Origin: JAIQFL01 sp035295745
GTDB taxonomy: Bacteria > Acidobacteriota > Terriglobia > Bryobacterales > Bryobacteraceae
Direction: 5' to 3'
NCBI GenBank assembly: GCA_035295745.1
Contig: DATGIL010000023.1
Location: forward strand, 124,001 to 188,000
DNA length: 64,000 bases
Shown here: one piece after another, positions 23,483 through 30,809 of the stretch
Layout of the letters: each line of letters opens with the position of its first letter
How positions within the stretch are numbered: position 1 is the first letter of the stretch
Position numbers and translations under genes: made by a program
The notes under the pieces: model-generated
What the model was told of the DNA's origin: nothing
Databases searched by the model: none
The model's input: only the letters and a program-made list of their open reading frames with translations

Positions 23483-26248
23483 TTATTCGACACGCAGCGC
23501 AGTGGACGGAGAGGTCCCACTCGCCCGGACTGCGGGTACAATCGACGCGCCCAGCGCCGACAGCCCGAGCACTAAAACAGCCGCCAAAGTCACTTTGAGA
23601 TTGTAGGGGCTGGTGCCGTAAAGTTGACTCTCCAGAAAGCGTCCGGCGGCAAACGCCAGCGGCAAGCCGATCAGGAGTCCGAAAAGGACCAGTGCGAATG
23701 CGCCTCGTAACACCAGGCGCACGATCTGCCCCGTGGCCGCTCCCAAGGCCATCCGCACTCCAATCTCGCTGGTTCTCTGTCCGGCGTTGTAAGCCGTGAC
23801 GCCATAGAGCCCAATCGATGCCAGCACGAGCGATAGGAGTCCGAAGAACGAAGTGAGACGCGCGATCAGCCGGGGCTGGTTGAACACAACGGCGACCTGC
23901 TCCTTCAGGGGTCGCACGAAAATGAGCGGCAGATTGGGATCGACAGAAGCGATCGCGTCGCGCAGCTTTGCGGCCGAGACCGTCGCCCCGGGTCGAGGCA
24001 GAATCACGATGTCATTTAAGAAGAGCGAACCCATATTTGTCTGCGTGTAATCTCCCTGAGCCTCTGGCAGGAAGAAAAAGGGGCCGATGGGCTGATCGAG
24101 ATTGTACGGCAGATAGCGCGCATCCTTCGCGACACCCACCACTTCCACTAACCGGCCAGGGTCCACGGTGCTTCTGAAGCGTTTGCCGATGGGATCCTGG
24201 CCTTGGAAGATCTTGCGCGCGAACGCTTCATTGATGACGGCCACTCTTGGGGACGTCGCCGTATCCCGTTCGGAAATGCCGCGCCCGCGCACGACTGCAT
24301 TGCCGATCACCTCCAGGTAGCTGGCGGACACACGGTCATACGAAGAGAGGTTTTCATTGGACGGCCCCGTCGCAGGCTGCCCCTCGACAAATACCTCTGC
24401 GCCCCAACCGCCTCGATGGAGCGGCGCATACAGGCAGAGGCTCACTCCGGAGATGCCGGGGATCGCGGCAATGGCATCGTGAATGCCCTGGTACAGGGAA
24501 GGCAACTGGCTGGTCCGGTATCCCGCCAATCGGGGATTGATGGCGGCCACGATGCGCCGCTCCGGCTCAAATCCGAAATCCTGATTTTCAAGACTCGAGA
24601 GCGCGTTGGACAGCAATCCAGCCGCTGACAGCAGGACGAGCGAGAGAGCCGCCTGGAAGACCACGAACATCTTTCGGGGGGATGACCCGGCGCGGGCGGT
24701 CGAGCGGCCAGTGCCGCGGAGCGCCTCCATGGGATCGACGCGCATGGCGATCCAGGCGGGCGCGATGCCGAACCCGACTCCCGTGGCCAGCGACAGGAGG
24801 AAGGCGAAGAGCAATACCGGTATCGAAGGCGACGGGCTGATGGGCACGCCTGCCAATCCGGGCATCGTAGGGAATGCGAAGCGTAGAATCAGACGGGTGC
24901 CGGCGAAGGCGATCGCCAGACCGGCCGCTCCCCCCATCAGGGAGAGCGCGATGCTTTCCACCAGCGGCGGCCGCACCAGCCGCGCAGGCCGCGCCCCCAA
25001 CGCCATGCTTAGCGAAGTCTGGCGCCGCCGTTCCATGCCCCGCACCAGCATCAGGTTGGCGACATTCGCGCATACGATCAGAAGTACCAATCCGGAGGCC
25101 ATCATCAGAATCTGCAGCCAATGCGCGTACTGCTCGCGCATGCCGGTGATTCCGGCGCCGCCAGGAGTCAGGTACAGGGTCTGCTTGGGGAACTTCGCGC
25201 GATCGCTCGAGTCCATCTCGCTCCAATGCGCTTGGAGCCATTGCTTGAGCGCGACGCGCATCTCCGCTTCTGTCGCCGACGGTTGGACTCCGGGACGGAT
25301 CCTCCCTATCAGGTCGAGCCAGTGCGTACTGTATTTGTTCAGGTCATTGTCTACTTCCACGAACGGCTCGGTGTTCAGGGGCAGGAAGAAATCCGGCGGA
25401 TTGGGCCGCAAAGCGTCGCCGAAAAAGCCCGGTGGCGTGATTCCCACCACAGTAAACGGCTTGTCGTTGATCACGAAACTGCCGCCGATCACCGAAGGAT
25501 CGGCAGCGTATCGGTCCTGCCAGAGGCGATAGCTCATGACGGCGGCCGGCGAAGCGCCGGGACGGTCGTCCGCGCCCGAGAGGACGCGTCCCGCATACGC
25601 TCCGATTCCAAAGGTGGCGAAGTAATTCCCGGAAACGAACTCGCCCGGGTAGCTTTGCGCCGACTCCGAACTGCCGGAGCGCCGCACTCCAAACAGAGGT
25701 TCAGAGGCCGGGAATGCGGCCAGTTCGGAAAAGCCCGTGGTATGGTCCTTCAGAAACCGGTACAGATCGTACGAGACGAGCGCGAATTCGTTTTCCTGGC
25801 TGTACCCGCCCACATAGCAACAATCCGACTTCTTGCCGAGCCGGTATAGCTCGTTTGGATTCGTCACCGGGAGCGACTTGAGCAGAACCGCGTGCACCAA
25901 GGTGAAGATTGCTGTAGTCGCGCCGATCCCCAAAGCCAACGTCAGAATGGTGGCCATGGTGAACGCGGGCGCCCTTCGCAAACGCCGCACGGCATAGCGC
26001 GTATCCTGGACCAGCGATTCCAGAAAGGGCAGTCCTTTTTGATCGCGGTAGCTCTCCTTCGTGGCTTCCACGCCTCCGAATTTCAAAGCGGCCTGCCATC
26101 TGGCCTCGCGGGGAGTCATGCCGGCCCGCTCGTTATCTGCCGACTGGCGCGCGAGATGGTCTTCGATTTCCGCGCGCAGTCGCTCTTCGTCCTGGCGCGT
26201 CCTGGACCAGGAGACCAGCCGCCTTAAGATTCGCCGGAACGTCCTCAT
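23483..26248 (-). CDS. ADOP-type ABC transporter permease (duplicated MacB/FtsX)
   Basis: A 921-residue inner-membrane permease. The N-terminus has the short helical domain typical of acidobacterial duplicated orphan permeases (DEERLRAEIEDHLARQ, MTPREARWQAALKFGG). A first transmembrane segment (TMATILTLALGIGATTAIFT) leads to a MacB periplasmic core domain, then three FtsX transmembrane helices, and a second periplasmic-plus-FtsX unit ending in LGASIVPAVRASGTSPSTALRVE. No ATPase gene is adjacent, as usual for this family. The start at MRTFRRILRR is chosen because its ATG overlaps the padR stop as ATGA, so the pair is translationally coupled and PadR probably controls it. Confidence 0.9.
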   Translation of the reverse strand: MRTFRRILRRLVSWSRTRQDEERLRAEIEDHLARQSADNERAGMTPREARWQAALKFGGVEATKESYRDQKGLPFLESLVQDTRYAVRRLRRAPAFTMATILTLALGIGATTAIFTLVHAVLLKSLPVTNPNELYRLGKKSDCCYVGGYSQENEFALVSYDLYRFLKDHTTGFSELAAFPASEPLFGVRRSGSSESAQSYPGEFVSGNYFATFGIGAYAGRVLSGADDRPGASPAAVMSYRLWQDRYAADPSVIGGSFVINDKPFTVVGITPPGFFGDALRPNPPDFFLPLNTEPFVEVDNDLNKYSTHWLDLIGRIRPGVQPSATEAEMRVALKQWLQAHWSEMDSSDRAKFPKQTLYLTPGGAGITGMREQYAHWLQILMMASGLVLLIVCANVANLMLVRGMERRRQTSLSMALGARPARLVRPPLVESIALSLMGGAAGLAIAFAGTRLILRFAFPTMPGLAGVPISPSPSIPVLLFAFLLSLATGVGFGIAPAWIAMRVDPMEALRGTGRSTARAGSSPRKMFVVFQAALSLVLLSAAGLLSNALSSLENQDFGFEPERRIVAAINPRLAGYRTSQLPSLYQGIHDAIAAIPGISGVSLCLYAPLHRGGWGAEVFVEGQPATGPSNENLSSYDRVSASYLEVIGNAVVRGRGISERDTATSPRVAVINEAFARKIFQGQDPIGKRFRSTVDPGRLVEVVGVAKDARYLPYNLDQPIGPFFFLPEAQGDYTQTNMGSLFLNDIVILPRPGATVSAAKLRDAIASVDPNLPLIFVRPLKEQVAVVFNQPRLIARLTSFFGLLSLVLASIGLYGVTAYNAGQRTSEIGVRMALGAATGQIVRLVLRGAFALVLFGLLIGLPLAFAAGRFLESQLYGTSPYNLKVTLAAVLVLGLSALGASIVPAVRASGTSPSTALRVE

Positions 26249-26592
26249 TTCAGGTCCTCCGCTTTCACGGCGAAGAAACGTCCCATCATCGCGGTGGTCT
26301 GTTCCCATCCCTGGGTTTCGGACTGTAACTGCTTACGCCCGTCGTCGGTCAACCGGTAGAAGCGCGCCTTGCGGTTGTTCTCGGAGGCTCCCCATTCCGA
26401 GACGACCGAACCCTCCTGCTCGAGTTTCAATAAGACGGGGTATAGCGTGCCTTGATTGACGGCCAGCAGGTCGCCGCTGATCTGCTCGATTCGCCGGGCG
26501 ATTCCATATCCATGCAGCGGGCCCAGGACGTCGAGCGTCTTAAGGACCATCAGTGCCAGTGTGCCTTGGGGAACGTCCTTTTTGTCCTTCAT
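26245..26592 (-). CDS. PadR-family transcriptional regulator
   Basis: A 115-residue winged-helix repressor. The core LALMVLKTLDVLGPLHGYGIARRIEQ and the wing (GTLYPVLLKLEQEGSVVSEW) are diagnostic of PadR, followed by RKARFYRLTDDGRKQL. It starts at MKDKKDVPQG, behind a GAGAGAAG ribosome site; an upstream ATG would add an unlikely 19 residues. It is the first gene of a two-gene operon with the ADOP permease and likely autoregulates the divergent spacer it shares with rpoN. Confidence 0.9.
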   Translation of the reverse strand: MKDKKDVPQGTLALMVLKTLDVLGPLHGYGIARRIEQISGDLLAVNQGTLYPVLLKLEQEGSVVSEWGASENNRKARFYRLTDDGRKQLQSETQGWEQTTAMMGRFFAVKAEDLK

Positions 26593-26706
26593 TTCTTCTC
26601 TCGTTGGGCTTCCAACAGGAAGCATGACAGATTCCCTTTGGGAAAACAACAGGACTTTTGTTCCACGTCACTTCTCGGCCTCAGTAGAGAACGGCACAAA
26701 AAATGC

Positions 26707-26739
26707 TCAGCAATTTCCACCCGAGAGGGTGAATGCTGA
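26707..26739. promoter_or_regulatory. Two-part inverted repeat upstream of rpoN
   Basis: TCAGCA (26707-26712) pairs with TGCTGA (26734-26739), and inside it CACCC pairs with GGGTG around a GAGA loop. It lies between divergent padR and rpoN, so it may be a PadR operator or an RNA hairpin in the rpoN leader. TATTAT at 26750-26755 is a possible rpoN -10. Confidence 0.4.
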
Positions 26740-26764
26740 AATGGAGTGATATTATGGGAGGCAG

Positions 26765-28369
26765 ATGAGCTTACTGTCGCCAAGACTACAGTTAAAGGTT
26801 GCGCAGAAGCAGATTCTGACCCCAGGCCTGGTGCAGATGGTCACCGTGCTTCAGCTTAACCGGCTGGAACTAAAGGAGATGATCACCCAGGAGATCGTCA
26901 AGAATCCGGTTCTGGAAGAGTCCGCCGAGGGGCCTGCAGAGGAGATCTCACCCGAAGAGCTGCAGCCTCTGCTGGAGGCGGAGTCGGTGGTCAATCCCGC
27001 CGACAAACAGCTGCTCGAAGCGGCCATGTTGAACGAGGCCAATTCCGTAGTCGGCTCGAACGGGGACGTCGCGATCAACGGAAATCTCTTTCCCGACGCC
27101 GAGGAGGCTGCAACCGTAGTAGCGGACGCGGAGGTGGCCCAAGCCGCCGACCCGCTGCTGGATGCGCCCGCTCCCACGGACCCCTTCGACGAAATCGATT
27201 TCGGCTCGTTTTTCGACGACTACCTGGACCCGGGCTACAAGAGTCCGGCTTCTGAATCGGTTGAGAAGCCCTCGTTCGAGACCTTTCTCTCGTCTCCGGT
27301 GACGCTCGGGGATCACCTGCGGTCGCAATTGAGTGTCAGTGTGATGCCGGACCCGGTCCGCGATGCCGCCGACTCCATCATAGGCAATCTCGACGAGGAT
27401 GGCTACCTGTCGGCCTCGCTCGAAGAGATCGCCGCGATGGGCGAACACACCAAGGAAGATGTGGACGCGGCTCTGAAGGTGGTCCAGGGGCTCGATCCTG
27501 CCGGAGTGGGCGCCCGCAATCTGCGGGAATGCATGCTGCTCCAGATTGAAAGCATCAACGGTAAGGGGGGAGTGGCCTGGCAAATCGTGTCTAACCACCT
27601 GCGGCTGCTCGAAACCCGCCAGTTTAGAGAGATTGCCAAGGTGTTGGCGCGGCCGCAGGAGCATGTGGAGATTGCGGTGCGCATGATCCAGCACCTCAAT
27701 CCGCGGCCTGGTCTCCGCTATTCGGGCGCGGGCGCGCGCATCGTGGAGCCCGACGTCTATTTCATCAAAGATGGCGAGGACTACATCATCCAGATGAACG
27801 ACGAGGATGTTCCGCAGCTTCGTCTCAACGCCCAGTACCGCAAGATGCTCGATCGCGACAATGGCGCCACCAAAGAGGTGCGCGACTACGTGCGCGAGCG
27901 GTATACCTCCGCCATCCAGTTGATGAAGAACATCGAGCAGCGGAAGCAGACCATCATGAAGGTCTGCCAGGCGATCGTCCGTCGGCAAATGGAGTTCCTC
28001 AGCATGGGTTTAGACTATCTGAAGCCTATGATGATCAAGGAAGTGGCCGAAGAGGTAGGTGTGCACCCCTCGACGGTCAGCCGGGCGGTGGCCAGCAAGT
28101 ATGTACATACACCCCAAGGGGTGTACGAACTGCGGTATTTCTTCTCGGAAGCCGTGCAAGGCCCCTCCGGCGGCGGGACTCCCTTGCTCTTGCTGAAACG
28201 CATGGTGAAGAAGATGATTGAGGAGGAGGATCGCACCAAGCCTCTTACGGACGACCAGATCACCACGCTGCTGCAGACACAGGGCATCGACGTCACCCGG
28301 CGCACGGTGGCGAAGTATCGGGAAGATATGAAAATTCCCTCTACCCATCAGCGGCGTCAACGGAACTAA
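26765..28369 (+). CDS. rpoN: RNA polymerase sigma-54 factor
   Basis: A 534-residue sigma-54, recognising -24/-12 promoters and needing AAA+ activators. Region I (LQLKVAQKQILTPGLVQMVTVLQLNRLEL) is the usual glutamine/leucine-rich activator-interacting segment. An acidic linker spans about residues 50-165. The core-binding domain follows, the helix-turn-helix (IKEVAEEVGVHPSTVSRAV) recognises the -12 element, and the RpoN box RRTVAKYRE lies at about residues 512-520. A GGAGG ribosome site is four bases before the ATG. Gene order rpoN-hpf-rapZ is the conserved bacterial arrangement, here without PTS genes. The candidate target in this window is the DUF3300 promoter. Confidence 0.97.
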   Translation: MSLLSPRLQLKVAQKQILTPGLVQMVTVLQLNRLELKEMITQEIVKNPVLEESAEGPAEEISPEELQPLLEAESVVNPADKQLLEAAMLNEANSVVGSNGDVAINGNLFPDAEEAATVVADAEVAQAADPLLDAPAPTDPFDEIDFGSFFDDYLDPGYKSPASESVEKPSFETFLSSPVTLGDHLRSQLSVSVMPDPVRDAADSIIGNLDEDGYLSASLEEIAAMGEHTKEDVDAALKVVQGLDPAGVGARNLRECMLLQIESINGKGGVAWQIVSNHLRLLETRQFREIAKVLARPQEHVEIAVRMIQHLNPRPGLRYSGAGARIVEPDVYFIKDGEDYIIQMNDEDVPQLRLNAQYRKMLDRDNGATKEVRDYVRERYTSAIQLMKNIEQRKQTIMKVCQAIVRRQMEFLSMGLDYLKPMMIKEVAEEVGVHPSTVSRAVASKYVHTPQGVYELRYFFSEAVQGPSGGGTPLLLLKRMVKKMIEEEDRTKPLTDDQITTLLQTQGIDVTRRTVAKYREDMKIPSTHQRRQRN

Positions 28370-28407
28370 TCGCTCCCTAAAAGAGTTATAAAGGGAGAGG
28401 GGCCGTT

Positions 28408-28436
28408 GGGGCGAAATCATTGCTCTTGGTTTCGCC
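28408..28436 (+). promoter_or_regulatory. Hairpin with embedded sigma-54-like promoter before hpf
   Basis: GGCGAAA (28410-28416) and TTTCGCC (28430-28436) are perfect seven-base inverted arms. The same stretch contains GG-N10-GC spacing (GG 28410-28411, GC 28422-28423) with a full TTGCT -12 half but a weak -24 half. A start near 28435 would leave a 20-base leader. Another inverted repeat, CTCCCT/AGGGAG (28373-28397), precedes it and could attenuate read-through from rpoN. Confidence 0.4.
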
Positions 28437-28454
28437 AGGCACAAGGGAGAACCC

Positions 28455-29009
28455 ATGAAGATCACCTATACAGGCAGACAAGTAGAGTTGACTCCAGCTC
28501 AACTGAAAAAGCTCGAAGCACGTTTCGCCAAGATCGGTGTCCTTCTCGATGGCAAGCGGGAATGCGAAGCGCACGTGATCCTATCCTTGGAGCGTCATCT
28601 CCATCACGCCGAAGCAACAATCCATTATTTCAATCACCAGTTGGTAGGGCTGGGGTCGAGTACCGATCTGTTTACCGCGATCCATTCCGCGGCGGAGAAA
28701 TTGGAGAAGCAGGCGGTCAAGGCCCGCACCAAATGGCGGGATACCAAGCGCACGCCGCGTAAGGCCACCTCCGAAGTGGAGGCCGAGCCGGTGGTGGAAG
28801 CGGAGGTCGAGCAAGAGCCAGCGCCTGAAATCGAGCAGCGGGTTCACCGCGTCAATCATCATCACAAGCGCAAACCGATGACGCTGGAGGAAGCGCTTTT
28901 GCAGATGGACAACACCCGCGACTACATGGTGTATCGGGATTCGGAAACCGACAAGATCGCAGTCCTGGTGCGGCGTCGCGACGGGAACTTCGACCTGGTA
29001 GAGTCATAA
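28455..29009 (+). CDS. hpf: Long-form ribosome hibernation promoting factor
   Basis: A 184-residue protein that dimerises 70S ribosomes into inactive 100S particles in slow growth. The N-terminal S30AE domain (MKITYTGRQVELTPAQLKKLE, about residues 1-95) is joined by an acidic linker to the C-terminal dimerisation domain (RKPMTLEEALLQMDNTRDYM, then VYRDSETDKIAVLVRRRDGN). Having both domains makes it the long form. A GGGAGA ribosome site lies four bases before the ATG. It sits between rpoN and rapZ and may be transcribed both from rpoN read-through and its own promoter. Confidence 0.95.
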   Translation: MKITYTGRQVELTPAQLKKLEARFAKIGVLLDGKRECEAHVILSLERHLHHAEATIHYFNHQLVGLGSSTDLFTAIHSAAEKLEKQAVKARTKWRDTKRTPRKATSEVEAEPVVEAEVEQEPAPEIEQRVHRVNHHHKRKPMTLEEALLQMDNTRDYMVYRDSETDKIAVLVRRRDGNFDLVES

Positions 29010-29108
29010 CGACGCAGCTTTTTCTGATCGATCAATGACACGCGCGGAGAGAAACCATATGGCGCTGAAAGCGTTTCTGTCCGCGCGTGCCACGGAGCCC
29101 GCATAGCG

Positions 29109-30059
29109 ATGGCGCGCAAAGCGGCCGCGCCGCCCAAATCTGCCAAAGCAACAAAGCCGGCCAAAGCAACAAAACCGGCCAAACCTCCCAAGCCGGTTCG
29201 CAAACCGGAGCTGGTCATAATCACCGGCTTGAGCGGGTCGGGCAAAGGCTCCGTACTCAAGGCTCTCGAAGATCTCGGATTCTATTCGGTGGACAATCTC
29301 CCGGTGGATCTGATTCCCAAATTTGCCGAACTGACGCGCGACAATCCCAGCATTCAAGCCGCGGCGCTAGTTGTCGATATTCGCGAGGGTGAGGGCCTCA
29401 AACGCTTTCCCGCTGTGCTGGCGAGCATCCGCAAGTCGGTCCAAGCCAAGTTGATCTTCATGGAGGCGGAAGACCAGGCCATCATTCGCCGCTTCAGCGA
29501 GACGCGGCGGCCCCATCCGTTGGGGACGGAAAGGTCGGTGCCCAAGAGCGTCCGGTCCGAGCGAGCGTTGCTGGCACCCATCCGCGAGATGGCGGATGTG
29601 ATTATTGACTCGTCGAAGTTTACGGTGCACGAACTTCGCGAGGTGGTGGGCGAGCGTTTCCGCGGGCAGCGCGATCAGTCGAGCATCGTCATTTACGTCA
29701 CCAGTTTCGGTTATCGCCACGGGGTCCCGCCGGATAGCGATCTGGTCTTCGATGTCCGGTTCCTGCCCAATCCCAACTACATCCCGGAATTCAAGAATCT
29801 GACCGGCCGGAATCCCAGCGTCGCCCGTTACATCCGCTCGTTTCCTCAGACGGTGGAGTTCGTGCAACGCATTTCTGACCTGTTGGTCTACCTGCTGCCG
29901 CACTACATACGCGAAGGAAAGAGCTACCTGACGATCGCTTTTGGCTGCACCGGCGGACAGCACCGCTCGGTGATGATGGCCGAACAGATCTCCAAGAATC
30001 TGGCGGCGGCCGGCTTTAAATCGAAGGTGAGTCATCGCGACATCGTGAAGCGGCGGTGA
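29109..30059 (+). CDS. rapZ: RapZ/YvcJ-type nucleotide-binding RNase adaptor
   Basis: A 316-residue P-loop protein. In enterobacteria RapZ binds the small RNA GlmZ and directs RNase E; in other phyla its role is less clear. Residues 1-33 form a lysine/alanine/proline-rich tail (KATKPAKATKPAKPPKPVRK) not found in the enterobacterial protein. The P-loop reads GLSGSGKGS (40-48), with glycine where GKS/T is usual. LEDLGFYSVDNLPVDLIPKF and the C-terminal GCTGGQHRSVMMAE are characteristic. It is separated from hpf by 99 bases and is the last gene of the rpoN cluster. Confidence 0.95.
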   Translation: MARKAAAPPKSAKATKPAKATKPAKPPKPVRKPELVIITGLSGSGKGSVLKALEDLGFYSVDNLPVDLIPKFAELTRDNPSIQAAALVVDIREGEGLKRFPAVLASIRKSVQAKLIFMEAEDQAIIRRFSETRRPHPLGTERSVPKSVRSERALLAPIREMADVIIDSSKFTVHELREVVGERFRGQRDQSSIVIYVTSFGYRHGVPPDSDLVFDVRFLPNPNYIPEFKNLTGRNPSVARYIRSFPQTVEFVQRISDLLVYLLPHYIREGKSYLTIAFGCTGGQHRSVMMAEQISKNLAAAGFKSKVSHRDIVKRR

Positions 30060-30272
30060 TTCGTCAGGAGTAGCCTGCTAGTTCGCGGGGGGGACCTATC
30101 GGGCAGGTCGCGCACGATGTCCAAGAAAAACTTTTGGAGGCAGGATCGCGCAGAGCAATACATTGCCGACGTGGCATGAATTCTGCAATGTTCGCCAGCA
30201 GAGCGTCCGCCGGTGCCGTCGAATGCGCTGAGTTCGCGTTCGTCATCCAGCTTCACCGGGCCGGGAATCCGG

Positions 30273-30809
30273 TCAGACCGGCGATCGGACGTATCGCAGG
30301 CAATCCTGCTTGTCCGGACGTAGATTCGGAAAGACGGCGTACCGCTCACACAGGCCGTCGCGCTGAAATCCGCATTTTTCCAGGACATGCTGCGAAGCCA
30401 CATGCGATGGATGGCATAAGGCAGACAACTGCGGAATACCCAACTCCCGCACCAAATCCACCATCGCGCGAAGCGCTTCCGTGGCGTAGCCTCGTCCCCA
30501 GGCATCCCGTGCCAGAACATATCCCACCGTCACCGCAGTTTCGCTTTCAAAAGCCAGCCCGGCGCCACCGAGCAACTGTCCGTCGTTTTTCGACTCGATG
30601 AGGTAAGGTCCCACCGGCCATCGCTCCCACTCTGCGTCGCTGAATCGCAGAAAGGTGCGGGTGTGCTCGATTGTGCGATGAGTGTGCCAGATCAGGTATC
30701 GCGTGACCTGATGATCGGTCGCGTAGCGCGAAAAGATCGACGCGGCATCCGCCATTAGCGGCCGCCGCAGGAGTAAGCGGTCCGTCTCGATGCGCTCCGG
30801 ACTCTTCAC
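30273..30809 (-). CDS. GNAT-family (RimJ/RimL-like) N-acetyltransferase
   Basis: A 178-residue acetyltransferase using acetyl-CoA. ETDRLLLRRPLMADA is the usual RimJ/RimL opening, and VGYVLARDAWGRGYATEALRAMV carries the acetyl-CoA pyrophosphate-binding (Q/RxxGxG/A-like) segment. ALCHPSHVASQHVLEKCGF ends the fold. The start is the GTG at 30809, whose bases overlap the TGA of the upstream membrane protein gene, so it is coupled to it. A longer frame upstream is only the shadow of that gene. The substrate (N-terminal alpha-amine, polyamine or other) is unknown; coupling to a polyamine-synthase-like gene makes a polyamine substrate worth considering. Confidence 0.85.
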   Translation of the reverse strand: MKSPERIETDRLLLRRPLMADAASIFSRYATDHQVTRYLIWHTHRTIEHTRTFLRFSDAEWERWPVGPYLIESKNDGQLLGGAGLAFESETAVTVGYVLARDAWGRGYATEALRAMVDLVRELGIPQLSALCHPSHVASQHVLEKCGFQRDGLCERYAVFPNLRPDKQDCLRYVRSPV

